Source: Typhlomys cinereus | Taxonomy: Eukaryota > Chordata > Mammalia > Rodentia > Platacanthomyidae | Reading direction: 5' to 3' | DNA: 64,000 nt | Assembly: GCA_023101885.1 (NCBI GenBank) | Contig: JALPQD010000126.1 | Span: 178,904-242,903, forward strand | Shown: in pieces, positions 21,701 through 35,400 of the stretch | Numbering within the stretch: position 1 is the first letter of the stretch | How the letters are laid out: each line of letters begins with the position of its first letter | Translations under genes and position numbers: made by a program | The notes under the pieces: model-generated | What the model saw: the letters and a program-made list of their open reading frames with translations, nothing else | What the model was told of the DNA's origin: nothing | The model's database searches: none

Positions 21701-24700
21701 CCAGCTCCCTCAATCTTATACATCTGCTCAGGGACTAATCCCACCCACCATGAGCTGGACCATCTCCATCACTTAGACAATCTCTTCTGGGCTGGCTTGG
21801 GTCTTATCTCAACAACTAATTCTTTAAAAATGTGCCCAGAGCTCAAAACTTCAACTGTCGAGTTGCCACCTGGATCTAACTATGACAGTGGTAATGTGTG
21901 TGCTTAGTCTGCCTGAGGCCCTAGTTACATCCTCAGCACCAAAAATGTGTTAGAAACTTGATCATTTATTCTGTAAGCACAAGTATATTTATTTGGCTAC
22001 TTCCTAATCAGCAAATCCTACTCATTCTATTTCTTTTTATCTTCTTAGGAAAGATACTGTCAAGCTAAGCCCAAGATAAAACGTTTCATTCAGTGTGGGT
22101 TAGGTAAGTTGATTTTTAATTTGACATAATCAGTGACTTCAGTATATTCAATTATTTAACTGGGCTTCCATGAATGGGCTCTGGAGGTCTGTAGAATCCT
22201 TAAAATTGTGTGCAAAACTTAAGAGCTATATCTATTTTTCTAGAAGAAGATCTATTGTTTTTATCAGGTTTCAGAGGACTAGTAAGTATTTCATAAATCT
22301 CTTCAATGTTACTGAGATTTTTGGGCTAACAAGTGCGGATGCAATGGAGGGTCAAGTATGTAGCTCAGTGGTGGAGCACTTCCTTAACATCTGTGAGGTC
22401 TTGGGTTCCATCCCTAGCTCTACCAAAAAAAAAAAATTCCATGTAAACTGTAATGCAGCATATTCCTCAATAGTTTTAGAGTTGGAAAACTTATTAGTGC
22501 TGCTATAATTAAGTGCCATATAAGTTTAGCTTCAGGAATGGACTGAACCAGAATGCCTGGAAAGGTCTTATTAACATTTTTACTTTCACTTAAATTTTAT
22601 CATTCTCGACAGGGTCTTATCACATGTTTGCATAAACTGAATTTGCAGTTTATGTTTGACTAATCTCTGATAGGAACTAGTAAATTACTAAAACTATTAT
22701 GGATCACGTTTTATTAACCTTATCGATGGCTCAATAAAAGTCTTGTTTTCCCAAGGTTTTGCTTTCATGGTGGAATAAACTATATTACTCAAGACTTGTT
22801 AACCCATCATTTCCCATCACTTTGTAGCAACACCCATTATTGAGAATAATGTCTTCTGAACATGGCTGCTACAAAGACTCTTAAAAAACAGCATTCCATT
22901 ATGAGTTGCATTGTCTGCTGAGGCTGTCAGTCTCTTTCCCCACAGTCACAGTTGAGGCTCATTTGCTGGGCTTTGGCTTCAAGTACAATCTTAAAGCACG
23001 TCTTCTTTCCCAGCTCAAAACTGCCTGGGTGCTCTCCTGTCAACTCTTCTAATTGAGCAATTCTGTACTGGTAGGCAAAAATAAAGAGAAGTAGAAAATG
23101 ACCTCAAATGACCCAGAAAGAGAACAGAAAGTAAAAACTAGGTTAAAGTCAAAATAAATGAAAGACAAGATGAGGTTTAATGCAATCATAACTCAAGCCT
23201 TGTAGTGTTTCAGATGACTACCATATTTCCCAGAGAACCCAGGAAAAGGAAAATTGGCATGTATCTGGCATTTCCTGAGGGAGAGAATTACTGGTGTTCT
23301 GGTTTATTAGTTCAGTTCGTAAGTCATCGTGATGCCAGGCATTGAAACTCAGAGAGGATGGATAGGGAACACTGAGGATAAAGTCCCAAGAGACCTGAGA
23401 ACTTCTGTTAGTCATGACCTAGCTGAGGGTCATTTGTTATCCATCCAGTATCTATCCACTCTTGACAGTGTTCTTTTCAACTATTAATCTTTCAGTTTAG
23501 CATACAAAGTACCAGGTTTATCAGAGCATTTTCATGCACATGTGTCATTCATTGTACCTAGTAGTGTTCTGGCAGGTATATGTTGACTGACCACTGTTGT
23601 TATTGAGGGAAGATAATATGCAAATCTGAAAAATGTACCATTAAAGAGCAGTGTTCTATGGGGGAAAATTAAACACAAGGTGCCACAGGGTTAGGTACTG
23701 AGCGATGCTACAGAGAATAAAATCTGATGGCATGCTGGAGAAGCAGGAGGTATCTTGTTGACGAACTTAGGATAGGCTTTCCTGAGAAGATACAGCCCAA
23801 GGTAACACTAATTTGCTGTGCAACTGACTCTGAGAAGAGAGGAAAGATGTCATCCTGTAATTCCAACTCCTAAGGCATGCTTAGACATGGTTAGTAGGGT
23901 CATGTGCTGTATTCATATTATTTATTTGCATTTACTCATTCTGTCATCAAAATATGTATTTCCAATATGAACTTACAGTTTTCCCTCATGTAAATGTATT
24001 GTTCTCGAGTTCATATATACAGAGTTCAAGTGACAAAGCATACTTACTTTTCTGAGTTAAGTGTATTTGGTCCTAAGAGAATATGTTGAAGTGGATTAAC
24101 AGAGTCAGCCTTGGTAGTGTGAACTTGTAATGCTATCACCTAGAAATATGAAGCAGGACTGTGAGTCCAGGCCTGTCCCAGAGTAGCTAGCAAGGTTAAG
24201 TTTATCTTGTACCATCATAGCAAGACTCTGTCTGGGACAAAGTGTGACCTGGGCATGATGATACATACTTGTAATGCTAGCACTTGGCAGGTGGAGGCAG
24301 GAGAATCAAAAGGTCAAGGCTAGTCTTGGCTACTTAGCATGTTCAAGGCTACCCTGGGCTAAATAACACCCTGTCTCAAAAACAACAACAAAAAAATCTA
24401 AAGTATGGTTTGGTAGCAAGCAAAGGATAGATACATGGTTTGGGACATACTTGGTATCATACATATACTAGTTGTATGTGATACTTTTACTTTTAATGAA
24501 TAATTTGTAGACTTGTTTCCCACTCTGCTTCTATTGTAGACAGCTATGAATATCTCCAAAATGCACCTCCTGGATTTTTTCCAAGACTTGGTGTTATTGG
24601 TTTTGCTGGTTTTGTTGGACTCCTGTTTTCTAGAGGTAAGTACAATTTTACAGATTTTTTTGAGCAGTTCAAATGGGAGACAAAATATATGTTTGGTTCT

Positions 24701-25905
24701 TTACTTTCATTTAATATTAGTAGTTTTTAGAGTAATGAGTTGGTTTCCAAATGTGGCTTTCTCAATACATGATTAACATGGTTGTTTGCTATATTTGACT
24801 TTAAACATATGTAGAAATTTTATACTCTTGGTAAAAATAAGAAATTAAAATTATTCTTAATAAGTACATTTACTCACTCAACTCCTTATTGTTCTTTTGT
24901 ATAGAAAGAATGAAATTTTGTTCAAAATCTTTCACACTTGAAAAACTGTTTCTAAATGTTCACTATGATGATCAGAATGTTAATTACAGTAAATAGAGCA
25001 GCAATTTAATGGTTTGCTAACTTGTTGAATTGTCATGCTTTCAGTCAGTGGTGATGTTTCAAACTGAAAAAAAACTAACAAATATCAACCTCAAATATTA
25101 CTGCAGAAGCTGGGGGAGAGGTTTACTAGCAGAGTGCTTACCTAGTGTATATGAGACTTGATTCATCCTAGCACCAGTAGGAAAAAAGGATAATAAAAGG
25201 TTTAAATATAAAAAGATTAATCTTGATGAACTATTTTGAAGTTTTACTGGTTGTAAAATGTCTATGGTATAAAATTCAGGTGTTCCACACATTCTGATAG
25301 AATAGAATGGATAGAAGCTGTACATGATCATTCATTTATAATCTCAACACTCTGGAGGCCGATCTGGGCTAATCTGATCATCAGAAAAGAAAACTATAGT
25401 TTGATAGCTGTTGTCTAATTTTAGAATTCTTCCCTCTTCACAGTGATTGTGTTATTTTAGAGTTAGGAAGGCAGATTCCGGTCTCATTTTGATAGTGTTT
25501 GGGATGGTAAATGTCCTGAGACCAGAATATGGGAAATAGGATTATGAAGGGATCGAGTGAGATGTGCTTCCCTGTTTCTCTCCACATAGTGCCCAAGGAA
25601 AGCTCTCACAGGCCCAGCAAAAGATACATTTCTGGGTAGTAGAGTATTTGTCTTCATCTCTTCCGTCCCATCCATTAGGGTGACACCATCCTGAGGAAGA
25701 CTTTAGAGTCAGGAAGGCAAGCGCTGCACTTGTGTCAGTCCTAGGTCACCTATGGAATAAACTTGTGATGGTGTTCTCTGAGGCCAAACAGCAGCACAAG
25801 ACCACTTCTTCTGGGTGTCTCCTTGTGTTGTTGGCTTGCTTGCTTGTTCTAGCTCTCCTTTTCTCTGTTCTGAGAGTCTTAGTAGTGCGCACGTGTGTGC
25901 ACGTA

Positions 25906-25948
<43 letters not shown>

Positions 25949-28900
25949 GCACTAATGACTGCACTTACATAGATAACAGCAAGTCCCATATGTTCTGGAT
26001 GTAGAGGGCCTGAGGTGAGCAGTAGTAGAGGGGATCACTGAAAAGATGTGTGAGTGTGTGTGTGTTCAGTGTAGTTCGCAGGCTGTTCCAAGGAGATTGT
26101 CCCCTGTGCTGGCAGCAGCAGAGTGGTAGGTTCCTTAGTTTCATAACTTGGTTGCTGTAATTGATACCTGACCCAAGCAATTTAGGGGAACAAGGAGACT
26201 GTTCATGCTCATGATTCTAGATTCCAGCCCATCATTGTAGGACAGTCACCAGCAGGAGCTGAGGGACTGGCCACACCATATCCAAAGTCAGCAGCAGAGA
26301 TCAAGAACAATTGCTAGATTCTGCCAAATTCCCACTTGCTCTTTCTCTCCATCTTTATCCACCTTTGTAGGGAATAGTTCCACCCACAATGGGCAGTCTT
26401 CCTACTCCAGTTAAAGCAGTTCAGTCTCCTGCAGACCTGTTCAGAGACCTGCTTTAAGTAGTTCCTCATAGGGATGCTTACCTCCCAGGTGTCAAGTTGA
26501 CAGCTGAAACCAACAGGCATAATTGGATTTTGCAGCAGTTTCTCTTCTCTGTTGCTGGGAGACAGCATTCAGGCTCAAGCAACTTAAGGGGAGAAAGGAG
26601 ATTTATTCAGCTTAGGGCTTCAGAGGGGAAATACAATCCATTATGGTGGAAAAAGCATGGCTGACTGGTAGAAACTGGTGGTGGCCTAAGTCATGTCCAT
26701 TGAGGGGCTCAGAGTTGCAAAACTACCAACTACAAGAGCAGATTTCCTGAAAGTAGAGTGAAGCTAATCAGCTTCAAGGCCCACTTCCTGTGGCTATCTT
26801 TCTCCAGCAAGGCTCCACCTCTTAAAGGTGCCAAGACCTTCCCAAACAACTAAAGATTCAAACACATGAGCCCATAGGGGACAACTCACATTTCAAACTA
26901 TGACAGGTTTCTTTTCTTTTTAAAAAAATTTTGTGTCTGTATATGTGCACACAGAAACCAGAGGGTTTCTCACTAAACTTGGAGCTAGGCTGCAATCATT
27001 ATAACTTTGCTCCCCTTGTGAGCACTGGGGTTACAGCCACATGTGACCATGCCTGAATTGTGCAGCAAGTGCTTGCCCAAACCAATTCCCAGCCCCATGG
27101 TAAGGGTTCTTGAGTGCATCCAAGTGGTGTACCTCTATTGATGAGGATACCCGTGACTGTGGTGATGACAGGAGACTCCCTGAGGTGGGGCTGTTGCCAC
27201 TCTTGTTTTCTGGGTGCTTTTCATCACATAAGCAAGCAGCAGTTTTCCTCCAGCAATGCTGATAGTCATGGCCTATGCCATCCATCGCCCATTGGCTTCT
27301 TGGCAGGTGCGGGCATGAAAATGGGGGCAGGCCACATGATCACATCCCCCTTTTAAGATTCTGAGACCCCCAGCTCATCACATAGACCAGCAGGGGTTGG
27401 ATATTCAAGAGCTACCTCTTCTCAGCTTTCCCTAGAGGAATAGAAAATGACCCGATAGCAAGTTAGTTGCTCTTTATATGGTTCTTGGGTATCTAATACT
27501 TCAAGAGTACAGAAGAGATTTCAGGAGTAACAGACTTTTCTAGGATAATTATATCCTTTAATACAAACAATAGGACTTGGAGAAAAACAGTAATTTATTA
27601 ATTGTCTATATTGTAGCATTTGTATTCTCAGTAGTCCCAGTTTCATCTTTGGTAATTTATCTATTTAAAGGCGGCATCTGGAATTATGATTCTTTTTTTT
27701 TTTTTTTGAGGTATAATGGCACACCAGTTTTAATCTTCACAAAATAGTTTTAATACTTTGTGCCTGGACTAGCAGCGTTTTGCACCATGACGTTTATACA
27801 TACATAAGCATTTTATCCAAGTACAAATATTAAAAGCAGCGTAATGTAAGCAATTGCTTATACATAATTAAATACACACTGTACATTGTTATTCTTCTGA
27901 ATCATTTTTGCTGCATAGTAAATTGCAATTACATGTCAATATAATGTTACTGATTTATGGAGTATGCTTGGAATTGGGAGGTATAGTAGTAGCTCTCTGT
28001 GAGAGAGCTTATCATGTAAACCTGAATATTTTGAGTGATGTTTTTTGTTGTTTTTTAGCTACCATGGATGAGTTATGACTATTAGTGTGTTTATGTAGCA
28101 TGTGTAAGGCCCTGGGTTCTGTCCCCAGCGCCACAAATTTTTTTTAAAATACAGAATTTAAAGCCAATAAGCACTTAAATCATTAAAACTGTGTCTAAGT
28201 GGTATTAACATACATTTTAGTAGCACTTGTGTGTGTTCCCTTGTTAAAAGCACTATTTCTAGCTCACATCCATACACACATCTCCTATATCACACTGCTC
28301 GTTTTTTTTTTTTTTTTTTTCTGCCTTATTCTTGGGTTTCTCCAAACTCCATATCCCTGCTGTTTGTCCTGTCCATTCTGCTTTCCTGGACTCTCTATCA
28401 TCCTGTTACCTGCCTGAGATTTGAACCCAGCTGTTGTCATGGGACTTTTCTTTATACTTTATTGAGACTGAGCCTTCTTTTCTCCTTGGTGTATGCAGCC
28501 ATGTTGTTGGACTACCCACTTAGCTTGCTTCCACAAAGACGCGTGTCAAAGATGAATTTTCCAAGCCTTGTAACTGACAATTTCTATGGTTTGGATAGTC
28601 TGGATTTATTTTCCATCAAAACTTTGAAAGGCCTGTACTCTTGCATCTGGTGTTACAGATGGGGAAGTGGGTAGCCAGTCTGGATGCTTACTGTTTCTTA
28701 CTTCTTTTTGGAAGCTTTGGATGGCTTGGATGGTCTCCATTTGTTTTCTATCAAAATTTTCAATGTCCTGCACTCTTGCATCTGACATTGCAGATGGGGG
28801 AGAGTGTAGCCAATTTGGATGTTTGTTGTGTTTTTGTTCTGGTAGCTTTGTGGCTCTTCTCTTAACCTTTAGTGTTTCTATGGCGCAGTGAGTAGGTATA

Positions 28901-29435
28901 ACTGCTTTTATTCTTTGATTGCACATTTTGCATATTTGTATAGCCTTCAGCTGAAGAATGATGTCTATCTGCCTTTTCTCCAATGATGTATTTTTCCTTC
29001 CTGAAATCTACTAACAATTGAGTTATTTGTAACTTGATAATTTTATTTCATTTTTTTTTTTTACTTTGGTCATTTCCATGAACTCTTTCTTGTTCTCTCA
29101 GTGTTCCTTTTCACATAGAACTCTGTTTTCTTTTAATGTAGAAGCTTCTTAAGTTTACTTGATGACACTTAATAACAGGTTTAGTTTTGTTTTGAAGTTC
29201 TGTTTCCTGTGGGGGTCATTTTTTTTCTTCTCGCTTGTCTCGGTCTTTCTCTTTTATGTTGCAGGCTTTTCTCCAATGTCTGGTGATCCTTGGTTGTCCG
29301 GTCATGTTTCAGAATGAGGCAATTGAAACACTAGTAAGAACTCTTTGTGCATAGATGGGGCTTGCTGGCAGGCAGGTTCTGTCTTAGGGTGAACCGGATG
29401 GGAGCTGACCTTCTATGTAAGCTTTACCCTCAGGT

Positions 29436-29466
<31 letters not shown>

Positions 29467-32400
29467 CACACACACACACACTTACTTGTACACACTCAAC
29501 AGCTCTCTTGGTCCTCACTAGAAAAATTCATGGTATTTCTTTAGTGATATCCTGCCCTGCAGTTAATACGAGCCTGGCATGGGGGAACAGGGTCCTGGCT
29601 GGTCCATGTACAAGAGTTACACTTGTTTTCCTGTCTTATCACCGGTTGCTATTTCTATACCCCATAGCTGTATGTGAGAAAGATGTCCTTTCTCGGCCAT
29701 AGCCCTTCTTCAAACCGCATTGCCTAGTGTCTTGTTTCCATTTACACTTCATTTCCTGAATTGATTGACTTTTTTTTTTTGGTGGTGGTGGTCCTGGGGA
29801 TGAACCCAGGGCTCATATTTACAAAATAAGCACTCTGCCTACTGAGCTATATCCCCAGCAGTTAGCAGGTTTTCTGTTTGTGGTACTCAGCATGAAATCC
29901 AGGGCCTTACTGATTTATGCTCTACCACTGAGCTATATCTCCAGCACTGTTTGACATTTCAAATCTGCTAATGACCCTTATTGCACATTTTCTTTCTGAT
30001 GAGTTTCTTAATCTGTATTCTCTTTCTATTTAATGAAATCCGAGGAAGAAGAGGAAAAGAACAATTGCATTTAGTTTTTTAGGTAGGAGTAAGTTTGCTT
30101 TTTAAAAAAACATAGAAACAAAAATACTGGTTCTTTATTATTTTTTTCAAAACAACTCTCCTCCCCCTTTAGAAATGCTGGTTCTCAAGCTGGGTATGGT
30201 GACCCACACCTTTAATCATAGCATACTCAGGAAAAAGAGACAGAAATCACAAATTCAAGCTAGTCTGAACTAGATAAACCTTGTTTAAAAAAAAAAAAAA
30301 AGAGAAAGAGAAAGAGCAGCAAAGCGAAATAAAAGCTAGAAAAAAGGAAGGATGATATATCTTAGTACTCAGAAAGCTAGGACAGGATTATGGTGAGTTC
30401 AAGGCCAGCCTGGGCTATATTGTAAGGCCCTGTCTTCGAATGAATTGATTACTAACTGACTGAATGAATGAATGAACAAATATCTGTTGGGCAAAAGAAG
30501 TCACAAAGGACTACACATTGTATGATTCTCATATGAAATTTCCAGGGTAAGCAAATCTCTACAGTTAGAAAGTAGATTACCATTGCTATGGGGATGCTAC
30601 AGCAATTGGTGAGTGGTTGTCAGTAGGCATGGATTTGTTTCTTTTCTTCTTAGTGCTGGGAATTTCAGTCTCTTTCATTCTAAATGCATGATTTTGTCAC
30701 CCAAATACAATCACGGCATAAAGAAGGAGGTTTCTTTTGAGAATAATAGAATTGTCTGTGTAATGGCTACATAACTGTGAAGATGCTAAAAGCCACTGAA
30801 ATTTTGTATCTTAAATGGGTGCTGTATAAATTATATTTCAGTAAAGGCTGTAAACAGTGGTAATTCCTTTTGGTGTATGTAATATTAAGAATGTCTGTTT
30901 ATCATGAAGTGTGTATCACCTTTTATTTATTTAGGTTCAAAAATAAAGAAGCTCGTGTATCCTCCTGCTTTCATGGGATTTGCTGCCTCTATCTATTACC
31001 CGCAGCAAGCCATCACCTTTGCCCAGGTGAGTCAAACCCTGTAAACTGTGATGTTCTTTATTCCTGCATGTGTGTGATTTCCAGGTGTTCTGCTTATTTT
31101 TTTTTTTATTTTGCAGGGTTTTTTTCCAACAGTGGAGTAGATTTGTCTGCACACGTAGATGAACCTCAGAAAATTTAAAAGTATTTTCTTATTGTTTAAC
31201 TCAGTACCAATCCTCCTTTTAGTAATATCAGTGTTCAGAGTGTATGCTAATTGAATATTGGTTTCAGAAAATTCAAGATACATTTTTGCATAGTTATCCA
31301 GAAGTTGAAGGATCTCAATTCCAAAGCTGATAATTAATGGGTCCCTCTCAGTTTACCATCACTGACACTGTTGGCATAGACCTCTCTGGCCTTCATGCCA
31401 GCTCCCGGGTATTGGTGTTAGCTCACTTTCCCTGATGGAGCGTGAGATATGTGGTCTTCTCTACCAGGAAGTCCCTTCTTGGTTCTCTTGGTTGACTGTT
31501 CTTTCTCACTGTTCAGGCCCCAGCTTGATGGCTGGTTGGTGGGTGGCACTGGCAGGAAACTTGGATACAGCTGGAATAGAGGTTCTCCAATAGAGGTTCT
31601 CCAAGCATGTTCTCAAGGACCAATAGCATTAGTATCTTCTGGGCCCAGCCCCAGACTGCATCAGATACTCTGAGGATAAAGACCAGCTTGTCTGTGTTCT
31701 AGCAAGGTGTCCTAGTGACTCGAATGCCAAGAAGTTTGAAAATTGCTGCCTTAGGCCAATAGGCAGTATTAGGGACTGCTGTATGGAATTAGTGGTACTG
31801 GGGAAAGTGGCAAGAGCAAAGCAAACTCTTATGTTTTTAGGCCCTGGACAGCTTATGGAGATAGGACCCACTTGCCAGAACTTGCATATCATATGGAGAT
31901 GCCATCCCAGGAGGGCTCAGTAGTGCAGTTACCAGAAATCAGGCTCTGATTCTAACCAGCTTGACACTGAGTGCCCTGAGACATTGGGTCCTGATTCCTG
32001 GAATGAGCTATAGCTATCGGTGGGACTCTAGTGGCCCAGGTGTCGGAAACATGGCTTTGCTTATGTATGCTTAGCAGGATCTTTCCAGTATTTGCTTGAG
32101 ATTGTTTATAGCAATCGCAGAGGTGGGTAGTTGTTCTTGTACCTGCTTTGGCCCCAGCTCAGGGATTATGAGTAACGTCTGCCTTATCTAGATAAAAGAA
32201 AAAAAAAATGAAACATCATCTCAGTCTGTTATAGTTCAAATAGGAAAACACTGTGGAGGGGCTGGGCTGCTGGGGGAGAAAAGCAATGTGGCCATCCTCT
32301 GAGAGGGGCTCTTTTATTTTATGTGCCTCCTCCTGTGTTGCAAAACATCTCACAGCCAAGATAGTAGGATGCGATGCAAAAGCTCTGGAAATGATAGTGG

Positions 32401-35400
32401 TGATGATCAAATATTGTGTCTATCTTCACTGCCATTGAATTGTACTCCTAAAACAATTCAAATGATAACATTTATGTTACATATATTTTCCTTTTTAAAG
32501 ACTTTTCTTTTAAAGATCATGTCATTCATATTTTATCTCAGTTAAAACTAAACCAATCAACATCAAATATCGAAAGAGATTTTCTTATCTTGTTTTAGTG
32601 TGATTTAGTTCTTGCTTCACAGTTTCAGTTTTCCTTCTTATGAAACCTCAGTCTCAGACAAGCCATTTAATTACTTAGGATCCAGTTTCTGTTCAATAGT
32701 GTGTACATAAAAATACTATAAGAAAATCCACAGATCAGAGTTGGAGAAGTAGCTTGGTGGTAGAGCACTTGCCTAGCATGCACAAAACCTTGGGCTTCTT
32801 GCTTAGTACCACAAAGAAGTAATAAGATACCCTCAGGGGACTGGAGAGATGACTCAGGGGTTAAACTCTGCCTCACATTCTAAGAACTTAAAGATGGGAA
32901 GGTCCATCTTTGGACAAGACATTCCATTCAAGGTAGGACTACTGCATCCTGAAACTCACTGCAGTAAGGCTTGTCCTTCCCAGACCTACGTAATGACTGA
33001 AATACCAACACGCCCCCATTGACTATGAGGAACTGAAGAGAGAGAAGAACACACAGTGGAAACCTTAGGAACTAAAGCCAGATGAGTGAAGGGAAATGCT
33101 CCTATCAGTGGGGTGGCCTGAGGAGGGGCAACTTGGTATGCCACAGAGGTCTGAACCCTCACAAGAGTAGATAAACCAGAGGGAACCTTTTGGTCCATAG
33201 AAGCAGACAGGCAGGTGGGTGGGAGGGAGTGGAATGGATTGATGAGGAGAAGGAGGGGACGGAGGGAAGCAAGGATTAGTACTCAATATGCTTGTAAAAC
33301 CAACCAACCAACCAACCAACAAACAAATAGATAAAAGATGAGAGAGAAAAGACAGTCTAGGATTGGTATTTGACAAATGCTCCTTTTTAAAACTTACCTT
33401 TTAAACTTTGCAATATTTACTTATTCCAGATTACTGTAAATATTTGGCTGTTTAAATTAAAAGATACTCTGTTTTTATTGGGGCACATGTAGTGGTGGAA
33501 TGACAGCATCCTTGAAAAGGCCAATTTTCTGGTTTTTATTCTTTTCTATTCTTCTACCTATTTTTCAGTCTTTGTTCCAATAACAAACTGATGATTATTA
33601 TTGTGATTATATATGCATTATATAATGTATAACATATTAGAATTAAAAATACCCTCTGTCTTGCAAGCAGAAGGTCCTGAGTTCAGATCCCAGTTCTACG
33701 TAAAAGTGCCAGGTGGAAAGGGCTATGTCCTATACTTCTAGTCCTGGCAGGTGGAGCCTGGGAAATCCCAGAGTGAAACAAAAAGGAGGTAGAAGCAATC
33801 CCAGATGATTCCCTTGGTTCTCCATAGGGACACACAGTGCCCTTCTGGTATATACACACATATACACCCTAAGTAAATAAAGTTAAATTATAAAAAAAAG
33901 ACTCAATCAAATTAAAAAAAGAAAGATACCCTCAGGATGATGGAGAGAATGTGATCTTCCTCAGAAACATAAAATACAAGGAGCACCATTCCTGTTTTAT
34001 GTGGTAAATGCTTAACATACCTGTTGCAGTCAGCCTGTATGGTTGCTGATAAATGACCATCAAACGGCTTAAGGGAACAAGGGGTTTATTTCCTTACGAT
34101 TACTGGTTACAGTTCCTAGTCCAGCTTGACAAGAGAGCACACACCATCACCAGGGCTGAGGGAACTGACCACACCATCTCTACACAACAGCTGAGAGAGG
34201 GACAGTCCTTATTTGCCAGACCAGCATGTCTGGCCAAGTGCACAGAAGGATGCCAACTCTCTCAACCAGCTCTCCGTGATTTATTCCAGGGCCTAATCCC
34301 ACCCACCATGGGCTGGACCTTCCCATCAGCTAGACAATCTCTTGCAGGTTTGCTCTGGGCTTAACTCAACCACTGATTCTCTACAAATGTGCCCAGAGCT
34401 CAAACCCTCAACAGTCAAAGTTGGACTCCTATGCTTAACTATGACACTCCACCCCTTTCAACTTGATACAAAAACAATAACACTTTTAAACTATAACCTT
34501 CAATCCTTGTCCCCATACATGTTAAAAGTTAACTGCCTGCCACTTGCTGCTCTCCATGAACCCTTCAGTAATACACCAAAACCAGTATCACCCGGGGGAC
34601 ACTGCCAGATACTGAAGCAAGGTTGGTCCACATAGCTTGGTCCACTCGAGCTACAGCTGTACCAACTTTAGCATGCTGACTGTGGAAAAGCCTCTTTCCT
34701 AGGCAGCCAAACTTGCAGAGGGCAAGAAACAGCTTTAACTTGGGCTTTTAGCCCCTGAAGGAATCTGGGTTTTCAAACCATGAACTTGCTATACCATGGT
34801 TTTCACATCTTCCACCATCCCAGTGGGAGTCACTAGGTTTTCCTTCACTGATGTTCATTTCTCCAACAATGGCAGCTATTCTGCTGCCTGCCCTTTCTAC
34901 ATCCAGAGCTTCATGGCCATCAACACAGCTCTCCTCCATCAAGCAAACCAGTCCATCATCTTCAAGTTCAACTTTGCCAAAGTCCTTGTTCCCCTTATCA
35001 CAAATTGGACCCAAACAATCCATAACTCTCTCAGCATTGACATTATCCAATTGGCCTACTAAACTCTGAAGAATGATATTTGTAATTCACAAAGTGAAAA
35101 TCTTGAAATATTTCCAACTTTCTCCAGTGAAACTGTTCAAAAGCCACAAATCCACATAGTCAGATTTATCAGCAACACCCCACTTCCTGGGTACCAAATT
35201 ATATTGCAGTTCGCCTGCATGGTTACTGATAAATGACCATCAAACTGCTTAAGGGAACAAGGGGTTTATTTCCTTTCTGGTTATAGTTCTTAGTCCAGTT
35301 TTACAGGAGAGCACACACCATCACCAGGGCCGAGGGAACTGACCATACCATCTCTACTCAATTGCTGAGAGAGGGATGATCCTTACTTGCCAGACCAGCA

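Noticed and set aside
28231..28674. Plus-strand frame of 147 codons with a Phe run
   Set aside because: The Phe run is a T tract (reversed A tail). The rest lies antisense to the unidentified insertion.
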